Positions 27,016 to 42,500 of a stretch of 64,000 nucleotides of DNA are shown here, piece after piece. Numbering within the stretch: position 1 is the stretch's first letter; every line of letters starts with the position of its first letter. The notes under the pieces were generated by a model that was not told where the DNA came from, did not search any database, and saw only the letters and a program-made list of their open reading frames with translations. The position numbers and the translations under genes are program-made. The DNA is from Straminergon stramineum (Eukaryota; Streptophyta; Bryopsida; Hypnales; Calliergonaceae), in assembly GCA_963920665.1 (NCBI GenBank), contig OY987271.1, positions 17,549,350 through 17,613,349 of the forward strand, given 5' to 3'.

Positions 27016-27815
27016 TTCATCTTGTAAGTCGAATGCACAAGTTCAGCTGGTGCTACTAACTCCAACCAATTTGATCAGTCTTGATCAAACTTTACATATG
27101 TAGAGACTTTTGATATGTTGACTGTGTAAGTGCTTATTAATTTTGGAAGTTGTTAGTAGAAAGTGTAAATGTTGGCTTGTTGAGGATTGGACGTTTCGTT
27201 TTTTTCTTCCAGCACATGAGCACTATTAATAGTTGAGTTTGGACATCTAACTCTTCAATCGATTGCGTATGTATCCCAGAACGTTTCATGCGCGATTCGT
27301 AGATGTGGCCTCCTTGAGAGACTTCTTCAGCTGCCTGCGGTCCTGAATTGTAGTGTTAAATCTTTTAAGGCATAATGCAGTGGCTGCTGCGAGTAGTGCT
27401 ACTTGTGAATACGAACGATGACATACAGTACTTGTGCATTATGCTGTCTCAGAGCTGTGAAAATTGCAGAAGAATTCGGGCTGGTACTATTGAGCTTTTA
27501 GCAAATATTAGCATATAATCCAATGTTTATCAATGAGCCTGATGCGTGTGTCAATCCATTGTCACTTGCTTGGTATTTATGAGTCACATTTAGAATTTGT
27601 AATGTAGATCTTTACACCTAAAATGGTCCAAATAACAATTTCTTGCCTGTCTGTATGTTTTTGTGTAAGTTTCTTGAGGGTTTGGTATTGAAAACAGGTT
27701 GCTAAGTAGCTATGAGGTGCAGTTACTTTACATGTTTTCCATCTCATGCCATCTCGGCATTCAAGTGAGCATTAAAGCTCAAGGGCAATTATGGCAGACG
27801 TAGACCACTATATTA
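25768..27815 (+). repeat. Left arm of the F-box inverted duplication
   Basis: Homologous to the reverse complement of 30115-32163. The match begins inside the coding region near GAGTTTCCAGAATTAG and runs about 800 bp past the stop codon, including GATGTGGCCTCCTT and GAGGTGCAGTTACTTTACATG. The first 75 codons and the promoter were not copied, or were lost from the other arm. Confidence 0.8.
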
Positions 27816-28401
27816 CACTTGCTCAAAATTCTTTGTGAAACAGTAATTTAGGTTCATTCTCAAATGCTTTCAATGGCTCGGCTTCAGCAGCCTTGGGAGT
27901 TGGGACCTGGGGATTTCACTATCAATCACTGGAGTGGACGTTTACGATTTTGCATTGTTGCATAGAACTGTTGCCAGGTGGGGGACACTAAGTTCGTCTC
28001 TTTTAATTTCAAAGTAAGATGACGAAGAAGATTGCTCCGTGGCTCTTTCTTTCACATACCGGTAATGTCCACAATCTGCACTAATCTTATTAGAAAAAGT
28101 CTCTTGGAAATCAAAACTTGAGCACTGCCAACAATCTGCTGCTAAATAAATGCTCATAACGAGTAGAGCAGGATATTCTCGGCTTGAGCTTCACAAGCAC
28201 ATGCCGAGACGAAGGGCACACAGTATCAGTACTTTAAGAACATGATCGTTTAGTTTTAGTTTTTTTAATCCAAACCGGCTCTCACCAAATTGACGTGATT
28301 GTTAGATAGTTGAAAGTGAAGCACTGTCATGGATCATTGGTCAATTTCATTTGTTGAACATGATTCTGGCCCTAAAATTCATGACATATATGTACATAAA
28401 G
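27816..28401. other. F-box spacer, left part
   Basis: No gene seen between the end of the left arm and the MITE at 28402. A minus-strand open frame at 27942-28157 has no recognisable features. Confidence 0.5.
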
Positions 28402-28711
28402 ATGGTCAATTTCATTAAAATGGCGGTTTTCTAGTAAATTGGTGGTCCATTTCACTACTTTGGCATGGTCTAAAATCTAAACTTATCCTAGATGTTAGAA
28501 ATTTAGATTTTTCTAGATGTCTAATATGTAGACATGTCATAGATAGTTTAGAGTGCACGGTCTGAAATCTAAATTATTTCTAGATTTCTGAAATCTACAA
28601 GTGTCCTAGATGTCCAAAATCTATAACAATCTTAGATGTTCCCTTTATAGTTCAGACTGTGCAGTCTGAAAAATGGCATATGAATACCACCATTTTAATG
28701 AAATTGACCAT
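28402..28711. mobile_element. MITE-like element with 26-bp terminal inverted repeats
   Basis: GGTCAATTTCATTAAAATGG starts at 28404 and its complement lies in the right end (28686-28711). The two 26-nt arms differ by one base. The inside is AT-rich with repeated TAGATGT/AGATTT blocks. No coding capacity. The target duplication is not clear. Confidence 0.7.
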
Positions 28712-29906
28712 AAAGGTTTAAAATCTAGGATAGGTATGGATTTATGCTTCATAACATGTATTCAAAATGGTGCTAGAGTATTGGAATACCATTGATTTAA
28801 TGATTTACCACCAATTCACCACCAGTTTAATAGATAAATATGTGAAACAAAATCATCCGATACTTTGATTTTTAGATATTTGATTATTTTTTATACAAAT
28901 ATTTTTAGATTATTCATCATATCTCTAAGTTAAAAATTGTTGGTGACTTGGTTTTTGAATATGTGCGGTTTAGAGTTCAAATCTTTAGGTGAAATTTGTA
29001 ATTCAAATTCAAATTTAGAATCAAAATTGGGACTTTTAAACCTCAAAATATTGTCATTGTGTAGTCAAAGTATTATTAAATGAGACGTCTCAAAATTCTT
29101 TATCTCCAAGATAATTTGTTTTGAAAATTTTTAAATTCAACCTTCTATTTAATAAGATACATCTCTAAAACTTGTTCCTTTGAATTTTTGTATTAATGCA
29201 ATGCTAAAATATTTTTTAAAAGGGCTTGAAAATCAAATTTCTCTCAAAATTGACAAGAGGCAAACCATGAGTGTTGAGTGCAAAAGACTGCTCAAAGAGC
29301 TTGTTTAGGAACTAGTGGGCCATAATTTGCAACCATCCACCTTGAAAAAACAAAGAAGGATTAAAGAAAGAATCAATAATTTGATCTATTGCCAAATTAT
29401 AGGTTGTTCATTTTTCCAATTAACATAGAAGGTGTAAATTTGGGCAATAATAGGTCTCATTTGGTCTTTTAATCTCTCTTCTAATGTCTACATTGTTCCC
29501 TTTTTCAAAATGAAGAGCTTTCTCATTGACCCCTTAAGTAAATCCTCGTGCGTCACAGAGTGAACAACATGAGGGAGTAGCTTTCTGGCATGTCCTAGAA
29601 AAATTGGAATAATGGGAAGTGTGGTTGGTTACCGCAAATTTTACCATTGAAATTTGAAGGCATCTTTGTTACAAAGTCTGAATCTGCAATTTGTAAGACA
29701 ATCCACCATGCATATTTAGAGATCATAATGTTTGTGAACATGATATCACAATTTAACATACATATCAAGAAAGAATGCGGAATTTGAAAACCCGGCTGCC
29801 ACTCTCACACCACTGAAAAGATGGTCATTAGTGCAACCTAGAATCTAGTGCAGTTCCACTTATTGGAGTGACCAACTTGACCCAGCTCGTTCTAAAGCTT
29901 ATACTA
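28712..29906. other. F-box spacer, right part
   Basis: AT-rich sequence with no supported gene or recognised element. Confidence 0.5.
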
Positions 29907-30089
29907 CAGTAGAACCTCCCTAATTCAATCCTCTCTAATTCAATAAAGTTCTGTCAGACTACATTGATTGTTGGTCCCGACTTAACGATATGAACTACAT
30001 ACAAAAAGCATGTCCATCCCCCTAATGCAATAACCTCATCTAATGTGTCAGACCGGTCCCAATCTTATTGCTTTAGAAAGGTTCTACTG
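29907..30089. mobile_element. Emigrant/pogo-like MITE, 183 bp
   Basis: It starts CAGTAGAACCTCCCTAATTC and ends AGGTTCTACTG, with an internal TTGGTCCCGACTTA block. This pattern is very like plant pogo-derived MITEs (Emigrant/Lemi type, CAGTAAAACCTCT ends). The left flank is TA, as expected; the right flank reads GA, one base off. It lies close to the inner breakpoint of the F-box inverted duplication. Confidence 0.75.
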
Positions 30090-30878
30090 GACTGGTAAGT
30101 GCACAGTCAAATGAGACCTGGGCTTGGGCAATTAGGTGGTCTCAATATGCCACGATTGCCTTTGTGCTTTAACACTCACTTGAGCACCGAGATGGTAAAC
30201 ATGTAAAGTAACTGCACCTCATGGTGACCGTTTCTAAAACCAACCGCTCAAAAACCTTGCATAGACAGGCAAGAAACGTTGATTTGGACAACGATCAGTG
30301 CAAACACTAAACGTGAAAAAGAAATCAAGCAAGTAAAAATGGTTTGACAGACAAATCAGGCTCAATCCCATTGATAAACATTGATTGGTAACATTTGCAA
30401 AAAGCTCAGTCAACAATACCAGTCCGAATTCTATTGCAAGGTTCACAGCTCTGACACATAGCAGAATGCACAAGTATGTCCTGATTCATGTTCACAGGTA
30501 GCACTTATAGAAGCAGCCACTGCAATATGTACTTCAAAAGCTCTAACTCTACAATTTGGCACAACATGCAATTGAAATAGTCTCTTAAGGAGGCCACATC
30601 ATTCTAGGAAGTGCACATGGATATATGTGCAATCTAAGGAGTCAGATGATCAAGTTCAACTCTTACTACTGCTCATGCGGTGTACCTAAAAATCAAAAAC
30701 CCCAATCCTCAGCAAGCCTGAATTTACTTTCTCTAGTTACAAATTACAAATTACTGTAATTTCTTGCATATCACCATATAAGGACTCTCTACATATGTAT
30801 AGATTGAACGAGTCTGATAAAACTGCAGTTGGAGTTAGTAGCAACGGCTGAACCTGGGCATTCAACTTACAAGATGAA

Positions 30879-32163
30879 CTATGGAATAACATTCTAGAAT
30901 GCCCTGCACAGCAAAGACCACTTCCTATGCAGCCCCGTGGAAGTTTCTGGGAGGTCACTCCACTCACTTGTGGATAAATTCAAAACCCTCAAATACGGAC
31001 TTCTCTCTCGCCGGCACACAAGTACCATTAGAAAACCATCACATGCATGAAGACGCATGCCAAAAAGTCCCTCCACTAGAAGCTGCTTAAAAAATGGGCA
31101 TTCATATGATCTCCATTGCACCCAATCCGATCCTTCGTCTGACTTTCAACATGATACTCTGTGACACATAAACCCTGATGCACCATTCCAAGGTCGAATG
31201 CGTACGTTTGCATTTGGTCCTGCAACACGAACATACGGTCCTTCTCAAACAGCCAGTCAATCACGGACTCTCCTGTAGAAGGTTTGTTTCTACTGCAACG
31301 CTCCAGTTTTCCTTCAGCAAAATCATATACACCTGGAGTTGTACAAGTTGAAAACTTAAAAAAATCACCCTGCACATTAGTCCAATGGTGTAAAGGACCG
31401 ACAATGGAGCCACTTGGCGGCGCTGCTACGATCCACTGCCTTGTGCCCGAATCATATATTTCTATTGTAAGACTTCTTTCTCTGTAGCCTGCCACCATGC
31501 AGAGTGATTGTGCAGAGGCGGAAGTTCATGCTGAACTCGTGTCAAGAGATTCACCACAACAATGCACACAGATTCACCACAACGATTGTCCTTCGGGAGA
31601 CTCCATAGCGAGATAAAGCACCCCAATCCGCCATCACTCGCACCCATCGTGGCCCATGTTCGCTGATTGCTCCTCCTGGCCCATCTCGGCTGATTGCGCT
31701 CTCCACTCCAAGAAATTCGCAGATGGAAGTGAAAGGCATATTGCCATCTGCCTTTGCTGAAATCATATATTGTTACCAAGAACTCACTGAAAAAACATGC
31801 ACCTGTTGAAACAAGAGCAACCATGCCGGAGCAAGCTTCGCGACATGCTTGGTTGATTTCTGAGTCCACGGTAGCCATGTCTCTGTTCCATTCCTTTGTT
31901 TTGTTTTTTTTGACACAAATGAAACGAAATTTCATTGCCAAAGGGGAGAATCTGTTCCATTCCTTTGAGAGACAGCGCAGGCGAGTGATATCAGGAACAG
32001 GCAGACGTGCCAGCACAAGGAGCAGCAACTCCTTCGGTAAAGTTCTCCAAAGAGTGGGATTCATCATCGTCGGATTCACTGAACCAGTCTTACGTGAGGC
32101 AGCTAGGTTGAGTAAGCTTCGTAATCCTAATTCTGGAAACTCTCCCTTATCGCCGTGTCCCTA
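30879..32163 (-). pseudogene. Decayed F-box gene copy
   Basis: Copy of the intact gene at 25540-27015. It keeps the F-box (LWRTLPKELLLLVLARLP, DITRLRCLSKEW) but lacks the first 80 or so codons and the start. Lesions relative to the intact copy are a deletion with frameshift at about 31490-31500 after LPPLHNHSA, a second frameshift near 31110-31125, and a Trp codon turned into TAG at 30894-30896 just before the original stop. A short insertion at 31882-31967 adds 23 codons in frame right after the F-box core. Several segments still read well, so decay is not very old. It is unlikely to make a full protein. Confidence 0.85.
31882..31967 (-). mobile_element. Tiny LINE-like insertion with 17-bp target-site duplication in the F-box copy
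   Basis: TCTGTTCCATTCCTTTG occurs at 31882-31898 and at 31951-31967. The 52 bp between them, read on the minus strand, ends in an A-rich tail (CAAAAAAAACAAAA) preceded by AATGAAATTTCG, which looks like the 3' end of a plant LINE. The intact paralog has one copy of the target and no insert. The insert plus one duplication is 69 bp, so the frame is kept. Confidence 0.85.
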
Positions 32164-33199
32164 ACCCCGTATCTCCCTTATCAGTAATCTATTCAATCTC
32201 AGTGGTCGTTTCCGCTTCTGCCACTTGAAGTGCAACAACGGGACCGGGATTTCAATTCATAACACAATGGTCATGTTCGTTACATTGGAGTGACCTAAAC
32301 CGGAACTGAAGCTGTTCATATCTCAGATTTGTACTTGTCCAAGAATATAGAGCCCTGAGGTTTCAACATGGCAACAGAAAGCATATCTGAGCACTTCAAA
32401 GTCACAATTGAGCACACCCAAATTTTCCAAAATAATGAAATACAGGAGGGTTTACAGGGTTCACGATACATGGAGTTCAGTATTTAGCAATTGACCATTG
32501 GAGTGATCAACTTACCTCAGCAATGCTTAAGTGCTTAACACATGGTTGAGGTCCAGTGTGACCCACATCCACATTCACGTCAAGAAGCAGCTCCGCCTCC
32601 TTTCCAGACAACACCCATTCCATCCTACACAAATGAAAAGCTTCACACAAAAAATTTCACAGCATACATAACTTAGGCAACACTAGCTACTTCGACTAAG
32701 ACACAGTCATCCCCCATTCGTCGATTTCCAGGAGAACATCTTCTGATGCATCAAGAAGAGTTGGGAAGAGGACGTTTCACAAACAAGCACTTCCATGATT
32801 CCAAGGTACTGATATCATACCTCAAAACCTCCCGAAACATTCACGTTCTGCATCAAAGGCTGGGAAGTGCGACTACGCCACAGCTAAGTTACATTGGGTG
32901 TTGAAATCGTACCAGACCTACCTTGGGCTCTCAGTCAGCATCCATTAAGTCAGTCTCTTACATTGCCCAGCCAGGCAGCCTTAAATTGTTTGTGAAGAAA
33001 TGCTCATGACGGAGCAGAAAAGCTTCGAATATAAAAATTCATACTCTTGCAAATCAGATAGTTACATGAGGTTGGTCATGAAACTTACTTACGAGCAGGC
33101 ACACTTGATAAAAAAAGGCTGTGGGTGGTAAGCTCACTGCCTGCAAGAATGGGCAGCTCCAACAAGTTCAGAGCTGGTTCTGGTCTCCATTACTTCTCA
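32164..33199. other. Intergenic region right of the F-box copy
   Basis: No gene or recognised element seen. Base composition is less AT-rich than further right. Confidence 0.5.
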
Positions 33200-33422
33200 T
33201 AAGGTAAGAGCACCCAATGGCATCCCTATATCCAATGGCATCAGACTCTACACAGCATAATCATTTCAGGCTATAAATGTAAGTAGACAGTAGAGAGCTT
33301 ATTTTTTTGACCTAAAATGATAAGATGTCCACAGTCCAGCTACATGTATGTTCTAGAATGAATTCCTGGCCTAGAAAGGAACACCATTGGGTACAAGGAC
33401 ACCATTGGGTGCTCTTACCTTA
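33200..33422. mobile_element. MITE with perfect 21-bp terminal inverted repeats
   Basis: The left end AAGGTAAGAGCACCCAATGG (33201-33220) is the exact complement of the right end CCATTGGGTGCTCTTACCTT (33402-33421), and one more base pairs on each side. Total length is 223 bp. An extra subterminal ACACCATTGGGT lies at about 33381. No coding capacity and no convincing target duplication, so the superfamily is open. Confidence 0.8.
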
Positions 33423-33507
33423 ATCCGAGCTTTTGTGGCAAACCCTCAAATCAACTCTTGCCATTATCATGATTGGTGAATATGCAATGGAGTAGCACTA
33501 TAGTGCT

Positions 33508-33845
33508 TGAGGTAGGAGGTTCATTTAAAGCACCCATTTAAGAGCTCAGTTGGAAATTAATTAGGGGAGGTTGAACTTCTTGAAACAATTTTCGATAAAA
33601 TTTCCTTTAGTAGAAAGACAAATAACATTGGCATCTAACCCCAGTTGTTTCATATTTTTTGGAGTTTCGTGGAATTAGTTATGAATTTTGAAATTGAAAC
33701 TCATTGGTTAGCAATAGCATCCACCTCCTCAAAAGTAGACAATTTGTACATTGTTAGTGCAATCAAAAAGAAAAATTTACAAATAGTGCACATTTCAAGA
33801 GGTGGATGCTTTTAGAGCCTAAGCACTCTACAACTCTCCTACCTT
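33508..33845. mobile_element. MITE-like family A copy 2
   Basis: Ends read TGAGGTAGGAGGTTCAT on the left and CAACTCTCCTACCTTA on the right, an imperfect inverted repeat. The interior matches 4174-4740 and 45268-45508 (CCACCTCCTCAAA, GGAATTAGTT, GGATGCTTTTAGAGC). No coding capacity. Confidence 0.7.
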
Positions 33846-34498
33846 ATTTTATAGTACTTGTTCAAACATTTTTTTTTCATTCTTCATTTTTAGCCCTCAA
33901 AGAATTGAATTTAGGCTAATAGTTATGAGAAATATTGCCTAATATATATGATCATTGTTTTGGTAGTTGTGATGTTATTATTATTATTTTAAATTATTTT
34001 TATTTTTTGTGAAATTATTGTAGAATAAGTATATTAGGTTTTTTACTGTTCCCATAGCCTTATGCTACCTAGTCCCAAAAATTTGAAACCAATAGAGGTA
34101 ATCAAACAATGGTGTGTTTTAGTTTGTATTCCTTGGTTGTAATTTTTTTTTAAGCTTATATTAAGCATGTGCGAGTTCTTTTTCTAAATTGCATTTGAAT
34201 TATTGTTCAACTTTGGTCTTGTTTTGAATGATGCCAACTTATATTTGCATATGATCTAATTGTCTCATCTCAAAACTAAGTATTGGGTGCACTCTTGTGA
34301 CTTCAAGTCCAAACAAGAGATCAAAGGGCTTTTGGAACCTTAAAGGTTGCTGAAATGTGTTGATCTTTAGTTATTTGTGAGTGGTTGCTTTAGTCTAAAA
34401 CACTTGAACAATGACTTCAATTCCATTGCATGCATGTATCAAAAATTCAGTTAAAAAACAAAATTTGTCATTTATCCAAATTCATGTTTGAATCTTTA

Positions 34499-37119
<2,621 letters not shown>

Positions 37120-37640
37120 ACTACCTCAATTTTCTTTCAATTAGACCAAAACTAATCTCGTTGAGAATCTAACTTAACCTTGTATCAGCTCACCAAAATT
37201 CACACTCAAATAAATTGTGATGCCTCCAAAATCCTCCCTCAAAGTTGTCGCTTTACATTTGAGTAGCAACAAACCTCCTTCCATGAAAACAGCCACCATT
37301 GCTTTAATTTTTTTTCAAATGACTCAAGATTAGACTTTTTGTGAACCTAACTTGGTCCCGCATTCACTCATTAAATTTCGTGCTCACATAAATTGTGATG
37401 CCTTCAATATCCTCCCTCGAAGTTGTCACTCTTCATTTGAGTGGTAACAAACCTCCTTCCATGGAAACGGCTACTATTACTTCAATTTTCTTCCAAATAA
37501 CTCAAGACTAAGCTCTTTGGGAGCCTAACCTTGCTCCACATGTGCACACCAAATTTGAGATCCAAATTCGTTGTCATGCCCCCAATATCCTTATCCAAAG
37601 TAGATGCTCTCATTCTCAACTCCCAAATCCTTTCCAATCT
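37120..37640. repeat. Imperfect tandem repeat, about 180-bp unit, three copies
   Basis: Each unit begins with a TTTCAA/TTCCAAAT...CTCAAGA-type block (near 37131, 37313 and 37490). Units also share AAATTGTGATGCC, ATCCTCCCTC and AACAAACCTCCTTCCATG. The third unit is partial. No coding potential recognised. Confidence 0.75.
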
Positions 37641-39386
37641 ATACATAACACTTAAAATTTGCCCCAAATCTGAAAATCAACCTTCAAGATGGCCTCCAAC
37701 ATTCAGTATTTTTCACCCATTTTGCTCATACAACAAGTGAATCTACTCTACAAATTGTCTACTTCTAACCCTAATGCATTGCAATCATCTTCCTAGCATT
37801 TTTCATTCCATTTTCTTATCACATTTTTTCACCAAGCTCTCAATACACATCATGCATACAAGTTCTTAGAAAATTGAGAGAGAGGTCTTCAAACCCTAAT
37901 TTTTTCTATAACCAAAATTTCTAATGGATTAATTTTTGTAACTACTTTCATCCCCCCCTAATTTATTGTCAATTCACTAAAGTAGGGTAGAACGAGCCAA
38001 ATTAGTGCAAATCGTGCTAAATTATTGTAATTGCACTAATTTAGTGTAAACTGTGCCACTTTAGTGTAGACTACACTAATTTGCTATAATATCCCTTAAA
38101 GTATTTTTTTTGCCTAACTTAGTGGTTCTACCACTATTTTAGTCTTCTAGTAGTAGTTTTAAGTTTACTAACTTCTTTTTTGTTTTTCATATTTATTATT
38201 TTGTGTGGTTTTTAATTTTCTTTTAGTTTCTTTTCCTACTTCTAGTATTTTGTTTTCATTTTCATTTTTCATTTCTGGTTTTTATTTTGTCATCATTTAA
38301 CCGTTGGCCTAATTTGGTTATTCTACCAGATCTTGATTAATTTCTTTTTAGTTTTAGATCCCTACTTTTTTCCTAGAATTTTCCCTAATTTTCTCCTATT
38401 TGCATTTTCTAGCATCTCGCCCTAACCTCTTGAAGTTTCCATTGCTATATAGCGAAAAACTCCCTAATTAATGGTTGTGGTTTATCTGGAGTACTAACAC
38501 TTTTGGATTTGTAAATTCACACCTAATGTTTATATTTTTGGATTTTTAAGTAGTGAACCAATATGGTGGTTCACAAAAAAGTGCCTCCATCTATGCTGAA
38601 TTGGTAGAATTGTTCATATTGATAGTTTTGGGTACTTCCACCTTATGTGGAACAATTAACGTTTTTATATTGAGCGAAACTTTGCTTGGCCTAACAAACT
38701 CTAACCTCTCTGTTGTTGTCCCTCTAAATTTTAGCCTCTACAATGAAACCAACAAAATGATAGATGGCCAAAAAAACACTCACAACATTGCATAAATTTA
38801 GAGGGTGGTCAACATTAGTGCTTTGGTTTGTTGAAAGTCTTTGAGCTCTAGTTTCACATTGGCTAAGGTGAAACATCCAAAAACGTCAAAATAAACAATT
38901 CAACATAATTGGAGGCACCTTTTTCAAGAAAAAATATTTTTGTAGTACTAGGAATGAAAAATCCTGAATTTTTCAAATAAATTGGATAAGATATGTAATT
39001 GCTACAAATTTTCAAAGTGGAAGCTCCCTAGACCATTGAAACTGTCACATATGCTAGTTATATAATCCAAATTTAGAAAATTGACAATGAAATAATTACA
39101 ATGAAATTTGGGAATGGTTGAACGGTTAATTGCACTTGGAGGGACACTTTTAGAAGAAGTCTACTTGTCAAAAATGGGTCCATGGATTGTTTTGGGTGTT
39201 TTTACCTTAATATTAACCCTTACATGATATTTTCTTGCCTATTGAGCAATCCAATGGGAATTTTTTTAAATTGTTTGAAGTAGGGCATAGGACTTGATGC
39301 TTGTTCAAATTTATGTAGTGAAGGCATGCACAAGTGAACAGTGCATAGTGCTTTGACTTTGTAGCCTAAATGCAATGCTTGGCAAG
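37641..39386. other. AT-rich intergenic region
   Basis: No gene is supported. From about 38900 to 39170 it carries an inverted copy of the dispersed repeat seen at 18770-19010 (shared GGAGGCACCTTTTTCA block). The block GTGCCTCCATCTATGCTGAATTGG near 38581 is a direct partial copy. Confidence 0.5.
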
Positions 39387-39561
39387 AACTACAAGAGAAA
39401 GGAGCATTTTAAGTATAGTCCTACAATAGTAGTGTAGTCCTAAAAATATTGACCTTTTAGTAGATTTCTAGTAAAATTTTACTAGAAATCTACTAAAAGG
39501 TCAACACTTATAGGACTACACTACTAGAACTATACTTAAAACACCCCTTTCTCTTGTAGTG
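39387..39561. mobile_element. CACTA-type foldback MITE, 175 bp
   Basis: It starts AACTACAAGAGAAAGG (one base off CACTACAAG) and ends TTTCTCTTGTAGTG, flanked by the duplication AAG on both sides (39384-39386, 39562-39564). The element is one long inverted repeat. Its centre is a loopless perfect palindrome of about 56 bp around GTAAAATTTTAC. No coding capacity. Confidence 0.85.
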
Positions 39562-42500
39562 AAGCCATATTCAATATTAAAGTGTATCCAATATATCAAA
39601 ATATTATCAAAAAATCCAAAAAGCACTTCTTATGAAAGATTCTTTCAAATCAAGTCAGAAGGGCTTGGTCTATTGATTAACCCCTAATGGAAAATTGAAT
39701 ATCCATTTAGGTTCTAACAAAGTCAATTTTAGTCGGATGTTCACGTAATTTCAACATAAGGTGTGAATATGTCCCCCCTTGGTTGGAAACTAATATTTTT
39801 TCCATTAGGTGCCCAAATCAAAAGTCATTCTACCCTAAATTTTTTTGACATCCTAGGCAAATTAGGCATCTTTTGCTAAAATTCTAATTGACTTCTAAAA
39901 TTTGGCATGTATGTAACCAATAAATTACAGCATACAATTGTCTCTTATAAAAAAAATTTTAGTTCTTAAATCACATTCTCAAAAGAGTCAAACTTTGTTA
40001 GCTATATTAAGGCGGTTTCAAGCTAAAAACATTTTCTTCTAACTTCAAGCCCTATGATCTTGCAATCTATGATGTCAAAGTTCTTGAAATTTTTCCACAT
40101 ATTTCAAATGTTTGTCCCTAAATTTTCAACGTGAGGATTTTCAATAAGAAATTTCTTCATTGCACAAAAAATTGTCAAAGCTGAATGACTAGAGTACTGC
40201 CGATTCACTTAATCTCCTTGCATTGTAGGGTGATATAGAGTAAGCTAGACTCTATATTTGCTTCTAAAAAATCTTTATGAGTGAACCTAACATCATATAC
40301 TTATGAATGGTGAAAATCTTGTGTAGGGAAAAAATCTTGCTCCAAGAAGGCTTGAAATTTGCGAAGTAAACCAACTTTGTTTCATAGGAATGAGAAAAAA
40401 GTTTTTTTCTCTCTTCAAATGCTATAATTTTTAAATTAGGAGACAAGGTTACATGGGCTGAATTTTTTTTTCACACATTGCCTAACTATTCAATACATTT
40501 TAGTAAGGTTGGAATTTTAAATGAAGTTTTAATTTTTGGTTTTGGACAATGCATCATAAATTGCGAAATTCTAAAGGCATGCCCCTCATTGTTCGCATTA
40601 AGTTTGGAAGAGTAAGATATTTAGCTATAGATTTTTTGGGGTGAATCTAGTAATTAGCATTTGTTAGTTCCAGACTTCTTGATAGCAAATTTGATCATAA
40701 ATTAATCAAAGTTGTAGCATTGTCAATGTAATTTTGTTTTGGATATTACTTTTAAACTCTTTAACCCCTCATTGCTTGAAGTCCAAACATGTGTAAAAGT
40801 ATCCTTGCTTTTCAAGTGCTATAAGTTTAAATTTCAGTGAAGTATGAAAATCTCAACTATACAATCTTGTAGTGTGCATGTTGGAGATGGTGTGAAACAA
40901 ATTTGGGGTCATTTGACTATATAGATTGAATGATTCTAATGTTTTAGTGTTGAAAAAAGATGCTGAAATTTTCTTATAAAAACATTTGGAGGTGAAATTC
41001 GATTTCTAAACCTACTCACATGAAAAAACTAAAAACTACAAAGTGATTCAAAATCAAAAGACAAACACTTTGGTGAAAAAAATATCATTCCATTGACTCA
41101 TAGTATCTGCAAAATTGTTTTGAAATGTCAAAAAACTGTGAAAAAAGTAGCAATTAATCACATCTATGACTAAACCTCCCTCTACTAAAATGTTTCTCAA
41201 TCACCCATTACCTCTTGGATTGATAAGAAGTTTTAACCACACAAACTAGACTAGTACGTAAAACTTTTCCAACAAAAATGATTGAAAAGGGACCATGCAT
41301 GTAGAAGTTATAAGCCGTGGAAGTTCACTATAATGCAAAAATGTCTGGATTTTGAACTTCGAATTGCTCCCAAAAATTCAAAACAACTTGGATTGACATG
41401 AAAATTTTACCACAATAACTAGACCTTAAGAGTAACAAAACCCAACAAATTTTATTGAAAAAAAACATTTTATGAAAAAGTTACAAGCGCCCGAAGTTGG
41501 GCCGGGGTGGATTGACCCCCTCACTCATCCCCCCCAAGTTAATCCAAGGGTGCATGTAAATAAAAAGACCCCCTATTTTGTGCTTGAAAATTTTACTTTG
41601 TGCATTCCTCCCAGATAATTTGGGGCCTCTGATTGTAAATATGAATTCGAAATTTGCAAATTTTACCATGCATGACAAAGAAAAAATTTCAAGTTTTTCC
41701 CTTGGGGACAAGCAAGGGGGTCAATCTACCTCAACTCGAAGTTGCAGCCATCAAAATGCAATGTGGTGAACTCAAATTGAACCTGTGAACTTCAAAGGGC
41801 TCTCAGAAACTTAGTACATCTTGGATTGATCTGAAAACTTTCCCAATGAAACTAGACTAGTATGCTCAACTTTTCCAACAAGTTTTTATTGAATTTGGAC
41901 ATTGGATGCAAAAGTAACAACACTTTGAATTTGACTACCAGACACTGTGAGGACGCTTTTTGTCCCCTCCGACGATGAGGGGTTAATGCTTTTACCTTTG
42001 AGTACATTTATCCTACATATATTATTTATCTTAGTGTCATAGAATTGGACATGTATAAACCTTATTTTTCAAAGATTCAAACATCACTATACATGAATGA
42101 GAAGTTATTTGGAGGAAACATTGTCCTCAACCTCGTAGTTCATCATCCAATGTATGGACTTTAGAGCACTTCAAGATTAGTACTAAAATTGGTGTGATTA
42201 TCAGATGCATATTAAAGTGAATTGTCCCCAAATTGCCTATTCTTAGTAAAAACTTGTGTGTACTATAAACTCAACTTGTTGACCCATCAACAAACTTCAA
42301 CCAAAATGTTTTATTTTACAGATATATTGGTCTAAATTTCAATGTGAATTTATATACATGAATATGGGACTCAAGTTTAAGACTATAACAATATAGCAAA
42401 CAAAGACTATTATTTTTTCATTAGCTTTGTCCCTTTGTCTAATTGGAGAAGTCAAGATTGCCCATGGGGCATAGCAATTTTGACCTACTAGGGATTGAAC

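Larger units (their letters stand above)
30115..32163 (-). repeat. Right arm of the F-box inverted duplication
   Basis: Reverse-complement match to 25768-27815, covering most of the F-box coding region and about 760 bp of 3' flank. Homology ends abruptly just upstream of the EFPEL codons at about 32163. The flanks beyond (TAACCCCGTATCTCCC) do not resemble the intact copy. Confidence 0.8.

Noticed and set aside
30894..31498. Two separate small genes on the minus strand
   Set aside because: Both are frame-shifted pieces of the single decayed F-box copy.
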